Source of the DNA: Diphasiastrum complanatum
Lineage: Eukaryota > Streptophyta > Lycopodiopsida > Lycopodiales > Lycopodiaceae
NCBI GenBank assembly: GCA_029204225.1
Contig: CM055110.1
Location: 43,009,862 to 43,073,861, forward strand
Length of the DNA stretch: 64,000 bases
Direction: 5' to 3'
A program made the translations under genes and the position numbers. Under the pieces are notes generated by a model. The model was not told where the DNA came from, made no database searches, and was given only the letters and a program-made list of their open reading frames with translations. Below are positions 50,157 to 61,275 of the stretch, one piece after another. Position 1 is the stretch's first letter; the number at the start of each line of letters is the position of its first letter.

Positions 50157-51589
50157 AATTTACTGAAAACTCTACTTGCAAAGGCGAGGATGAGAAAAGC
50201 CAAACACCAGATAAAAAATATTGCCAAAAAAGAGAGTCCTGATCAACTTCTCTCAGCCATTACTTGGAAGTTGTATATTCTGGAGCAAAAGAAGCATATG
50301 GCAAAGTCAAATGAGCCTACAATAATCTACAATAATTGCCACCACCTTTAACGTCACAACCATGGCATCGTATCTTGTACAATTCAACAAAATGGTTAGA
50401 CATTCAAGTAGAGCCAGTATTACAACAAGAATAGCCATAACAGGCAAGACTGTTTGAATCTTATGATGGATCAAGCCAAAAGCCAATTTGTTCAATAGCA
50501 GACACACATTTTTCCAATCTGCATTTTTCCACAACTAACACGCATATTGCTTTCGATCTTTGTATTTTGAATCAAAACAATTGGCAAGGAACCTCAAATA
50601 TCTAGCATGTCCTCAGATAGTAATGTTAGCACCCGATAGCAATCCGTTCATGTTAGTACGCGAGTTGCAGTCTCATTTGCTACTTAATCCACATTTACAT
50701 CATTTCTTTGCTATCAATGTCAAACATGACGAAATGAGAATGGCTCCAACATGAAATGTACTCCATGAGGTGCTGCTTGAATGCTATACAACTAGGATTC
50801 AAACATTGTGAATATAACTTTGGAATATCTCAATGGTGGTGTTGGATGCATAAATCTTGCTCAAGGTAAGTTTTACAATAACTAAAACTCATCTTATGTT
50901 TTGATCCTATAAGATCATGAGAATTGCATGTGGTGTTATACTAACAATAAAAAGATATTCTAAATACAAGTCGCAATAAAAAAAAAATTGGATTTGAACT
51001 CAAATGGAAAAAACAAGTTTGACATTCTCGAAAAAGGGGATACTAAGTGGATCATCACACAATAAAAATGAAAGGTGGGTCAAGGATGTACTCTGTCTGC
51101 CCCGAGTAGTAGATTCCTTCACGTCCTCTCATCAAAAGCAGAAAACGCCAGATCAAAGAGTCCAAACAATATCTTGTACACCCAATCCCAAGACTTGTGA
51201 AAGACTTGTGCACCAAGTCCCAAGGCTTGTAGGTCCCAAGGCTTGTACATGCAATATTTGCATACAAAATACCAAAACGGCCAGAAACCAATTACCTATA
51301 GCCTAGGCCCTATTTGTAACGACTCTTAAAAGAAAATGCCTTACATCCTTTTGCTTGCCTGCGACCATCGACCTCCATCACTTCCGATCAGCGACCTCCA
51401 TCCCCTCCGATCAGCGACCTCCTGTCAAGAAATACACCCCAGCGATCAGTGAGCTGCATCATCACTGGAATTCGATGGATTTGGACTGGGTTTTGGAGGT
51501 AATCAAATACCTTTTTTGTAGATTTTTCATCTCGTTTTTTTTTGTTCAACACTGAGGGATGGGGAACCATTCCGTCTTTGCTTATCGAA
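50157..51589. other. Intergenic region, no gene supported
   Basis: Upstream of the minus-strand SWIM gene. 51180-51245 repeats CCCAAGGCTTGTA-type words. 51360-51420 repeats GCGACCTCCATC. Neither encodes a protein I recognise. Confidence 0.4.
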
Positions 51590-51612
51590 AAATAGGTTTC
51601 AAAGGAGAGCAA

Positions 51613-51983
51613 GGGAACCATCTACGCCAGCGCAAATGGTTTCCCATCGTAAAAAACTGTTTCAAAAATGAGCTAGGGGACCATCTGCGCCGGCGCAGAT
51701 GGTCCCCAGACTTTTTTTTCAGAAAACAACAGTCCAAAAAATCTTATGCCTGAACCATTGAATTGAAAACAACGGTTTTTTTGTCTGTGATCATCCATTG
51801 AATTGAAAAAAACGGTTTTCTGTCTGTGATCGTACAACATGTAATCATTCTTCCGAAAAATAGGTTTTAAAAGAGAGCAAGAAAACCATCTGCATTGGCG
51901 CAGATGGTTTTCCGTCTTTACCGACAGCAAAAAAGTGTTTCAAAAATGGGCTAGGGGACCATCTACGCCGGCGTAGATGGTCC
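51613..51983. repeat. Four related palindromes centred on CCATCTGCGCCGGCGCAGATGG-like cores
   Basis: P1 is about 51613-51645 (imperfect). P2 is 51676-51707, a perfect 32-bp palindrome with half-site GGGGACCATCTGCGCC. P3 is 51882-51911, 12-bp arms AAAACCATCTGC. P4 is 51956-51983, a perfect 28-bp palindrome with half-site GGACCATCTACGCC. P1+P2 and P3+P4 form two copies of one larger unit about 280 bp apart, each pair introduced by CCGAAAAATAGGTTT-like text and linked by TTTCAAAAATG(A/G)GCTAGGGGACC. Changes in one arm are mirrored in the other. Confidence 0.9.
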
Positions 51984-52097
51984 TTAGTCTTTTTTTCTAA
52001 AAACAACGGTTCCCAACATGAATACCATCGACTTGAAATCGCTTGACGCTTCTAACTTCTAAGCGAGATCATTGAATCTGTCTGTGATCGTCCATAC

Positions 52098-52529
52098 ATG
52101 ATGACAGTGATGAAAAGACTAGTGGCTAAAGTGAGCAGGGTGTTGAAAGAAACTTTTGCATGTGTGCTATTATCCTCACAAACAAACTCATTGATTTTCT
52201 GTGATCGTCATTCATTACAACATCCTGTTAATGGATACCATGTAAATGTTTATCTCTCCCAACCAAAAAAATTTAAGGCAAACTGTAGCAACATAGCTCC
52301 AGGAAAAGTATACACAAATGTTCATCTGCCAGGAGATCAACCCAGACTTACACAACCTTTCAAACAGAATGTTGTGAAGTTAGCTGAGGTTCAGAAAATT
52401 TCGGTTCCTACAAATGTACCTTTGAACCAAAATGAAATATGTGAGGAGTTTTTCTCCAAACGGACAAACGATAGTAGCAGAAATGGTGCTGCAACAGAAG
52501 CATCAGCATCTACCAGTTCAGATACCTAA
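52098..52529 (+). CDS. Hypothetical open frame, 143 codons, unrecognised
   Basis: Plus-strand frame with a soluble, Lys/Asn-rich composition and a Ser/Thr-rich end (ATEASASTSSDT). No motif I recognise and no membrane segment. It lies just downstream of the palindrome cluster. It could be one exon of a gene or a chance frame; low confidence that it is coding. Confidence 0.25.
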   Translation: MMTVMKRLVAKVSRVLKETFACVLLSSQTNSLIFCDRHSLQHPVNGYHVNVYLSQPKKFKANCSNIAPGKVYTNVHLPGDQPRLTQPFKQNVVKLAEVQKISVPTNVPLNQNEICEEFFSKRTNDSSRNGAATEASASTSSDT

Positions 52530-53861
52530 GAAAGCGAGAACGACTGGACTTGAACTATCAACAATGAACCTCGGATTAAAAGAAAATTGCTTAGAAACCT
52601 GTGTTTTCTTCAATGAAATAGCGAGATATGAATAAGTTCACATCTGACATGGGTTTAGGGTTTGCAGGAAAAAAAAAATGTGTCAAACGAATAAAAGAAC
52701 GGTCATTCACCAGATTTAAGAATATCGTAAGAAATGCAAAGCCTCTATCAAAGGGAATATGGCAAATCTATAAGAGCAACTTCCCTCAATCTCCAAATTC
52801 ATTTTTCATTACAAATCTACATTTCTTGACGTTGATTCTTGATTATCCCCTGTGCCTTCTCTCCTGCTCATTCCTAAACTTCATCTCCCTTATTGCAATC
52901 TAAACTTAATAATGTAACCCAGCACTGTGGACTCTGTTTGAGGAGAAATTGCTGCCATCCTGATCTTGTAGTGGAAATTAAAATTTAGTGAGCAACTAGA
53001 GCCATACGGATTAGCAAGGAGATACTGCAGCTTGTGCAATATGTGGATGCTTTATGTCCAAAGTTCGTCCTCCTAGGAACACAAGTAATAGCTAGCATGC
53101 AATCATCATGAGCTAAAATTAAGCCCAGTAATGCTCGTCCTCCTAGGAACACAAGATATAGCTAGCATGCAATCATCATGAGCTAAAATCAAGCCCAGTA
53201 AAGCTCAGTAAACTTTGAAAAAGTAGCCCACAAAGACCCATAGTAATAATATTACTAGTCCAAGCACCACTAAGATTGCTATCTGCATTTAAAAATAGCA
53301 CTAGATACTATTTTTAACTTGGATGTATTGTGAAAGATGTTACAGTCACACACTGCTTCATAGATTATCATGTTTTATGGTCCCCTTTCTATCATCCTTG
53401 CACTTGATGAGCAGTTATTGTAATAAAAATAAGAGCATATGCCACAACGCCAATGATCCTTTCTTCTTTGAAAATAGACTCTCGCGAATTCTAACATCAC
53501 AGATTAGACTAACTACAACGTGACAGAGAGATCTATTAGCTATCAGATTACGAGATCTATTCTGATGTCATGTCTTTATATTAAGAATAAATCAGGAGTT
53601 GTAATACTCCTTATGCATTATAGATACTTTTAAGTGCTTATTTGATCAAAGTTTAATGACGAACATTTGATATAAACTACACTGTCAGCCTATATTCTTT
53701 AGTTGCAAATGATTTGTTTGACGTCTGTGGTTGCAAATGATTTGTTTGATTGATTTAATTGGTTTGTTTGCATTTGATTGGCCAGTGTTTGAATGTCAGG
53801 TCATACATTTGGAAGCTCATTTGGTTTGCAAGTCATGTCAACATCAAGATACAATTTGTGA
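52530..53861. other. Intergenic region, no gene supported
   Basis: Holds a short tandem duplication (53066-53205); otherwise AT-rich with no recognisable feature. Confidence 0.4.
53066..53205. repeat. Tandem duplication, 70-bp unit x2
   Basis: Units begin CGTCCTCCTAGGAACACAAG at 53066 and 53136 and differ at a few positions. Confidence 0.93.
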
Positions 53862-54522
53862 TCGACCTGCTTTGAGCCTTGCCCATCTTCGCAAGTAAGC
53901 GAGGAAACAGTGGATGATGGGCATGTCATAGCATTGCATGCAACCCTAATTCAACCTACCAAAATAGTTAACAGACTCTCTGTTGTCAACGAGTTTGATC
54001 CTTCTTTGCATGATGCAAGTGAGGTAGAAAGAGTTGCTAGTGGATTGGACAACGATGCGGGTGAAACGAATAGAAGTGCAAGTGAATCTGGGCAGGATAA
54101 GACACATGTTGTGCGTGCCTATGGCAAGGTGATACAGACGGACGTCTTACAAGATGTTTTACATTCTTTCTGTGTTTGCAACAACACTCCTCCGCCATCG
54201 GTCCCACTTTGTCGTCTTGTTCTGAATGAGGCTATTTGAACAGTACAAAAAAATGTGTCAGATTTGGAAGCAAAATTTGAAACCATGGGCTACATCAAGG
54301 AACTTGGTTCATTCCTGGTGTCAACGAACAAATTAGGGGAGCCCGAAATGGTTGTCTCCACTTTAGATATCCAAGAGTGGGGTCAAGTGTGGCAAGAGGT
54401 CAATAATGAGTTCGAGGAGGAGGTTTTGAGATGCAGTGACTAGCAACACTTGTCGAACAAAAAGTTTTTGGTCTGGGATGGCAACCATCGTGTCAAGGCA
54501 TGGATGAGTAAAATCAAAGAAG

Positions 54523-54605
54523 GCAAGTATCCATTTAAATTCGATTTTTGCTTACATATTGCTTTGGTTGGAATCCCTTGAACTTAATCACATGCTTTTA
54601 TGCAG
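54523..54605 (+). other. Probable GC-AG intron
   Basis: The donor AAG|GCAAGT and acceptor TGCAG give the only phase that joins the ParB-like core to VFPSVRAKHVRVE. No GT donor in range does so. Confidence 0.5.
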
Positions 54606-55852
54606 TTTTTCCTAGCGTGAGGGCTAAACACGTGCGAGTTGAATGCTCGTTCTTTGATGTTGGAAGAGCGCATGAGGGGGAGCTTATTATGGCCCTTCAC
54701 TCCATTAACAGGTTTGTATTGTACAATAAGAATGGTAGAATTATTGCATATTGTGAGACGACTAACTTATCTTTTTTCTCAGATTAACCAGAGTCTTCGT
54801 GCCTCACACCCTGTCCCACGACATCTTCATGATGCAGACGTTCGGTATTTTCAGCAAAGAAACATTGTTAAAGCATGTGCCCCTTGAAGACAAAAGCTGG
54901 ATGGAAGCTGAAATGAAGAGAGAAATACGAAGTGCGCACAAGCCACGGTACAACGTTTTGATGGTTGTCCTTGCGTAACTTGTTTATAAGGTATTGTATC
55001 GATTTTTTTCTTTTGTCATTGTACATTTTGCTTGGTTCCAAAATTTTATTATTGCTCATATTGCAGGAAGATTTTAACATGATGGTCAATGATGCCACAT
55101 CCAAGTTAGATAAGCAGCAGCTAAGCGTGGACGAATACAGAATCCAACACAAGACAACCATACAGGTGTGCCATTGTCCTACTCAAGCGTGCTTTAATTG
55201 TCTTCTTTAAAGTGCTTATACGAATGATGCATAACCGCAGGCTGTGGAGACAACATTTAGAGATCGGGCATACAAGTTGGCAGTGATTGTAAACCCTGCT
55301 AATGGCCCTGGATTCTTTCACATTATATTCAATCTAGATTGGGAATCGAAGGGACTGGTTATCACGGAGGACAAACTGCAAACAATTGTGGCTTCTAGTG
55401 TTGGCCCAACGAAGTAAGTATACAATTAAATTCTCGCAAAAAATATATTAATCTGTTGGTTTTGTGACTGACGTGTTGGTTTGTAAGAGGTGCTAGCATT
55501 GTTGGCTGGAAGTAAACAACAGAGGAATGTCGTAGGCATGAGTTCAAACAACAAGGACTTCCGACGTTATATGGCCAAGGAGACTTACTGGTGGCAAATG
55601 ACTGAGATGGCAAAGGAAATTGTTGTACGCTTGTCCTTTGATGGTTCTCGACTTCCAGATGGAGACGAGGTATATTTTAGGACACAACGTCAACTCCATT
55701 TCTTACATGATTTTCCAAACCTACAAAGAGACATGAGGAATTCAATCAAAGCTGAAAAGCAACAAGAAGTTGTTTTGTCCACCAAGAGACTCGTGTACAG
55801 GTTCTCCATACACACCATTTCACCTGGATGTTCTACCTTTATGCAACTGGTT

Positions 55853-55857
55853 ATTTT
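55853..55857. other. TSD ATTTT (left)
   Basis: Matches 61271-61275. Confidence 0.92.
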
Positions 55858-56256
55858 TGAAGAATTACAAGACCTAGCTATGGAGTATCTTAACTCAGAT
55901 GCTAGATCAACTATGAAAGCTTGAGAAAACTTGGCTATGGAAATATCACACACAAGGAGAATTGCATAAGCATCTCACAAACTCAAAAGTCTCAAGAAGA
56001 AATGAATTGCTTGAGAGAGAGAGGAGGGCGTGGGTCCTCCAAATCCCTTGTGAGGCAAGCACCTCCTTTACATGCATGGAAAGTCTAGGTGTCAACCATG
56101 GGAGTGAGCTACTTGGCCAAGTGGGCCACTTGCACTAATTTACATAACTTAACAAAAAGGGGGGGTCATGCATTTAATTAAAACATGCCCCATGAGTTAT
56201 GTACAACTTAACTAATGCTTAGCCAAAAGGGGTAAAATAGGCATTACTCTTCAACA
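55858..56256 (-). repeat. 3' LTR of young copia
   Basis: 399 bp. The plus strand runs TGAAGAATTAC to TCTTCAACA. It is nearly identical to 60872-61270. Confidence 0.95.
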
Positions 56257-57537
56257 CCCCCCCTTAATGGCAATTTTATTCAAACTGACACCCAACAAAG
56301 TTCTGAACTTTTCAAACTTATCTTTACTAAGTGGTTTAGTAAAAATATCAGCTGTCTGGTCGTTGGTGTCGCAATAAACTAGCTCGATCTCCCCACTGTG
56401 CACTTTCTCTCGTATAAAATGCTGGTCCACCTCTATATGTTTTGTCCGTGCATGATAGACTGGATTCCTTGCAAGCTGAATGCAGCTTTGGTTATCACAA
56501 TGTAACAATGTAGGTCTTACTTGAGCAATCTGCATGTCCTCAAGTAGACGGCGTAACCAAATGGCTTCACAAGCGGACCTCGTAGTCGCCCTGTACTCAG
56601 CTTCAGTAGACGATAGAGCAATAGTAGGCTGCTTCTTACTGCACCACGATATAGCCCCTGAACCTAGGCTGAAGCAATAGCCTGTCGTCGATCTCCGATC
56701 GTCTCTATCACCTGCCCAATCAGAATCTGAATAGCCTTCCAACTGAAGATTCCCGTCATCCGTGTATCCAATCCCATAAGTCACTGTCCCTCTCACATAT
56801 CGTAGGATTCGCTTGGCTGCCTTCCAATGTGCTTCGGTAGGCTTACACATGTATTGACTTGCGATTCCAACCGCATAAGCAATATCTGGCCTGGTGGTAG
56901 TAAGGTAAATCAGGCTGCCCACTAACTGACGATAGAGCGTCTCATCTGCAAATGCTGGACCATCATCTTTTGATGGCTTGTTGCTTGCATCCATGGGTGT
57001 GCTGATTGGTTTGCTTTCTTGCATGTTAAACTTCTTCAATAATTTCTGTGCATACTTTGCCTGTGAGATAAAAAGACAACGCTTTCCTTTCCAAACTTCA
57101 ACTCCTAGGCAATAGTGTAGCAAACCCAAATCTTTCATTTCAAACTCATTAGAAAGATTCTTCTTAACACAAGCAATAAGCTTCTTATTGCTTCCCGTGA
57201 TGAGTAGATCATCCACATAGAGCACAACAACCACAAAGTCTTCTCCTTCCCTGAAGACATAAAGATTGCAATCAGACTTACTCTTCTCAAACCCTTGCCT
57301 TGCAAAGTACTCATCAATTCGGCTATACCAAGCCCTTGGCGCCTGTTTGAGCCCATACAAGGCTTTCCTAAGCCTGCAAACCAGATTCTCCTTGCCTGTT
57401 ATTTCAAATCCCTGCGGTTGTTCCATGTAAACCTCCTCCTGTAGGTGCCCATTAAGAAAGGCACTCTTGACATCCATTTGATGGACATCCCAATCAAAAT
57501 ATGAGGCTATAGCCAAAACGGTCCTGATAGATGTCAT
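56251..57537 (-). pseudogene. Copia RT-RNase H frame of young element
   Basis: 428 codons. RT fingers have DVHQMDVKSAFLNGHLQEEV, then YGLKQAPRAWY, catalytic VLYVDDLLITG (about residue 105), and DLGLLHYCLGVE. RNase H has GYSDSDWAGDRDDRRSTTGY, SSTEAEYRA, HCDNQSCIQLARNP and ADIFTKPLSKDKF. All catalytic residues look intact. The stop lies at the LTR edge. It is separated from the upstream pol frame by a frame change near 57560, where CTAGG is duplicated. Confidence 0.93.
56257..56268 (-). other. Polypurine tract
   Basis: The minus strand reads TTAAGGGGGGG directly before the 3' LTR (TGTTGAAG), as expected for plus-strand priming. Confidence 0.88.
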
Positions 57538-57569
57538 TTTAGCAACAGGTGCAAATGTCTCATCATAGT

Positions 57570-59798
57570 CTAGCCTAGCCCCTCTTGCTGAGCATAGCCT
57601 TTCGCCACCAACCTTGCCTTGTACTTGTCCACTGTTCCATTGGCATGAAACTTGGTCTTATAGACCCACTTGCAACCTATTGGTTGCTTCCCTTCTGGCA
57701 ATGTAGTGAGCTCCCATGTGTCATTCTTGACAATGGAGTCATACTCCTCCTGCATGGCATGTTGCCATACTTTTTCTCTCACGGCTTCGTGAAAGAATTG
57801 TGGCTCATCTGCATTCAGAATAGTGGACATAAGAGCAAAGTTAGTCTCTTGTCTCTCATGAGACCTAAGAGATCTTCTGACACCCTGTTCACTGCTCTCT
57901 CCTTCTTCAATCATTTGACCTTCTTTGATTGTTTCCCAATACCACCTAGGTAGCTTCTTTCTAGCAGTAGGTGATGTGGATGGTGACCACGTATCCCATG
58001 GTACTGTTTTAGTCTTCCGTTTGTCCCCAACTTCTGCTTCTGGTACTTGGCCAAAAAGAGGTCTCGAACTAGTAGGTTCGATTTCCTGTTGTTGCTCCTG
58101 CACTTGAGGCTTACGGGACTCTTGACTAGGATCCTCATCCGTGGAATCAATCAAGGGTATGAACCCAGTAATTCCTTCCTTCTCCTGCTCCTGTATCTTG
58201 GGTGCATGCTCTTCATCAAAGATGACATCTCGACTTAGGATCTTCCTCCTGTTTTCGAGATCATATAGCACATAAGCTTTCTCACCTTCACTATACCCAA
58301 GAAAGACACACTTTACGGATTTTGCATCAAGTTTCTTCCGCAAGTCCTTTGGTATATGTGCATATGCTGTACACCCAAATACTCGAAGGCTGCCCACTTT
58401 GGGCTTCTTGCCACTATATGCCTCTTCTGGCGTGATTCCTTCAACTGCTTTGGTTGGACTTCTATTCAATAGAAAAACAGTAGTTGCTACCGCTTCTGCC
58501 CAAAAAGAATTTGGCAACCCCTTTGCCTTGAGCATGCTCCTCGCACACTCAACTATAGACCTGTTTTTCCGCTCAGCCACGCCGTTTTGCTGCGGTGTAT
58601 GTGGAGCAGTAAACTGTCTCTTTATCCCACATGCTTTGCAAAGATCTTTGAACTCATCAGAAATATACTCACCACCCTTATCTGACCTAAGAGTCTTTAA
58701 CCTCTTTCCTGTGTGGTTTTCCACCATAGCTTTCCACTGTTTGAAGTATTTGAACGCTTCAGATTTCAGTTTCAGAAAATAGACCCATACCTTCCGAGAG
58801 AAATCATCTACGAAGGTCATGAGATAGTATGCCCCCCCTGCTGATTTGACTTGCATGGGACCACATAAATCTGAATGTACAAGTTCAAGAATGCCCTTGG
58901 CCCTGGTAGCTTTCTCCTTTGGAAACTTTTTCCTCTGTTGCTTCCCTAATGCACAAGCCTCACATGTATCTGAAGAAGACTTAATGCTAGGAAGATCTAC
59001 TACCATTTTGTGCCTGTTCAAAACTTGCAAACTTTTGTAACTCAAATGACCATATCTCTCATGCCAAAGCTTGTCCCGATTAGTATCTCTTGCAGACAAG
59101 GCCTCTTGGCTAGGAATGGTTGTGAAAAGCTTGTAAAGACCTCCTTCTTGCATTCCCTTGGCTACCACTTTGAAGTTCTTCTCTTTGTCTTTTACCAAAC
59201 ATTTAGAATCATTAAACTCTACCACCATGTTCTGTTTGGTAATGGCACCAACAGATAACAAGTTCTTAGCCAACCCTGGTACATGCAACACACTTTTAAT
59301 TTCCTTCACCTCACCTGATGATAGCTGTATTGCAACTATACCTTTGCCCCTCACCATACGTGTAGAATTATCTCCAAGGCAAACATGCTGGCTATCTTCT
59401 GTCTCCTCATAGGTGCTGAACCAATCTCTATGAGGTGTCATGTGCTTTGAGGCTCCAGAATCAATGTACCATCCACCAAATGTGGATTCAGATGATAGGG
59501 CTGCGGTGAATAGCTCAAGCACACCAGATTGCTCCTCCTCTGCAACTTTGTCAACAAAGTGACTCTGCTGGTTCTTTCCCTTCTTCTGATCACTTTGCTT
59601 CTTCCTGCATTCAAAAGCAAAATGCCCATACTTACCACAATAGTTGCAGTTGCCTCTTGGGTGTAGATGAGGAATTGGTGCTTGACTCCTCTCCAACCTG
59701 TAACTTGGACACCTGCTACTCCAAGCTTTGCTTTGAGTTCTTCTTTTTGCCTTTGCCTTTCTTCTGAAAGTTTTGCTTCTTCTTAGAAGCAAATGCAA
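57570..59798 (-). pseudogene. Copia zinc knuckle-protease-integrase-RT start frame
   Basis: 742 codons. CCHC knuckle CNYCGKYGHFAFEC (residues 51-64), protease WYIDSGASKHMT (about 111-119), integrase zinc domain HERYGHLSYKS with CEACALGKQ, core SDLCGPM, FVDDFSRK and QNGVAERKNR, the Glu-rich linker, and the RT start GCKWVYKTKFHANGTV near the end. It overlaps the gag frame by 83 nt in another frame. The initial residues are out-of-frame gag tail, so the real entry point is inside the overlap. Confidence 0.93.
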
Positions 59799-60402
59799 GC
59801 TCTGGATTATCTTCCCTTTCAGAAAGATTCTTCCTTCTCATCTCCTCCTGTAAAAGAAGACCACATAACTCCCCAAAGGTTGGGAGTTTCTCCCTAGCAG
59901 AAAGGGACATCACATAGTCTTGATAGTTGAATGACAAGCTGTTCAAGACTATGGGAACAATACTCCTGTCACTTACTTTCTCTCCAACTGAAGCAAGCTG
60001 ATCCAATAGGTCCTTGACCTTTGTAATATGATCACCAATTGTTGCACCTGCGTCCATCTTGAGAGTATGTAAACTGTTTTGCAAATACACCAGCTTGGCT
60101 GAATCCACTGTTTCAAACATAGACTTCAGAATTGTCCAAGCATCAGCTGCATCCCTTGCATTGCAAATGTGAGGAATAATATTGTCCTTGACAGAAAGAT
60201 TGATTATCCTATGAGCTTTATGTCTCCTGTTCATGTAGTCCTTCAATTCAAGATCAGATGTTGGTACAGGTTCTGTACCTGTCATGACCTCCCAGCAATT
60301 CTTATCCATCAAGAAATTGGCTATCTTGAACTTCCACACTCTGTAGTTTGTGCCATCTAGTTTGCTAGATTCACCCAGCAAACTCTCCCCAAGACTTGCC
60401 AT
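59716..60402 (-). pseudogene. Copia gag frame of young element
   Basis: 228 codons starting MASLGESLLGESSKLDGTN. It has the usual copia N-terminus (NYRVWKFKIANFLMD), the UBN2-type core (DAWTILKSMFETVDSAKLVY), a Lys-rich tail (KGKGKKKNSKQSLE), then a stop before the zinc knuckle. Plant copia gag normally continues in frame into the knuckle, so this is either a mutation or a shift site. Confidence 0.92.
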
Positions 60403-60858
60403 GCTAAAATCTGTGCTTAAAACAGAAGCTCAACTTGAAAGAGATCAGAAAAGAACAGCTTCCAGCAACAAGGGTTTAACCCCAAACTAGGGTATGTAGC
60501 CACTTCAAGGCAACCCTTCAGCTCCTGCTTTTGTCTTTGCCACTTGGTGTGGCCTCACTAGCACAAGCACTAGGCTCCACTGGAACAGAAACCAGAAGCC
60601 CCTACAGAAAGTGCGCCCTACTTTTGTGTAAGCTCCTCCAGAAAAACTCTCCAAAACTTAGCCAGATTTAGAAAGTTTTTGGATCATCCCACTCCCCTTG
60701 CCAATAGCTCACCAACAGTGCAAGACTCCACCTGATCTGACACCTGTAGATCAAATGCTCCCTCATTCAAGATTAAGGTGCTTGTAGAAGATAAGAATCT
60801 TCTCAAGAATCTAAGCACTGAAGTTTCTCTCACTCTCAGACTCACAGGCTAGACAACC

Positions 60859-60871
60859 TGCTCTGATACCA
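60859..60871 (-). other. Primer-binding site of young copia
   Basis: The minus strand reads TGGTATCAGAGCA, abutting the 5' LTR end TTCTTCA. Confidence 0.9.
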
Positions 60872-61270
60872 TGAAGAATTACAAGACCTAGCTATGGAGT
60901 ATCTTAACTCAGATGCTAGATCAACTATGAAAGCTTGAGAAAACTTGGCTATGGAAATATCACACACAAGGAGAATTGCATAAGCATCTCACAAACTCAA
61001 AAGTCTCAAGAAGAAATGAATTGCTTGAGAGAGAGAGGAGGGCGTGGGTCCTCCAAATCCCTTGTGAGGCAAGCACCTCCTTTACATGCATGGAAAGTCT
61101 AGGTGTCAACCATGGGAGTGAGCTACTTGGCCAAGTGGGCCACTTGCACTAATCTACATAACTTAACAAAAAGGGGGGGTCATGCATTTAATTAAAACAT
61201 GCCCCATGAGTTATGTACAACTTAACTAATGCTTAGCCAAAAGGGGTAAAATAGGCATTACTCTTCAACA
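60872..61270 (-). repeat. 5' LTR of young copia
   Basis: 399 bp, partner of 55858-56256. Confidence 0.95.
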
Positions 61271-61275
61271 ATTTT
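61271..61275. other. TSD ATTTT (right)
   Basis: Matches 55853-55857. Confidence 0.92.

Larger units (their letters stand above)
55858..61270 (-). mobile_element. Nearly complete young Ty1/copia element
   Basis: 5413 bp on the minus strand with 399-bp LTRs, PBS, gag, pol, polypurine tract and ATTTT target duplication, inside an intron of the ParB-methyltransferase gene in antisense orientation. By eye I find one LTR difference (T at 56138 versus C at 61152), so the insertion is recent. Coding capacity is nevertheless broken at two points. Confidence 0.95.

Noticed and set aside
52628-52903. 91-codon frame starting MNKFTSDMGLGF
   Set aside because: Composition changes from Lys-rich to Leu/Phe-rich without domain or splice support; likely chance.
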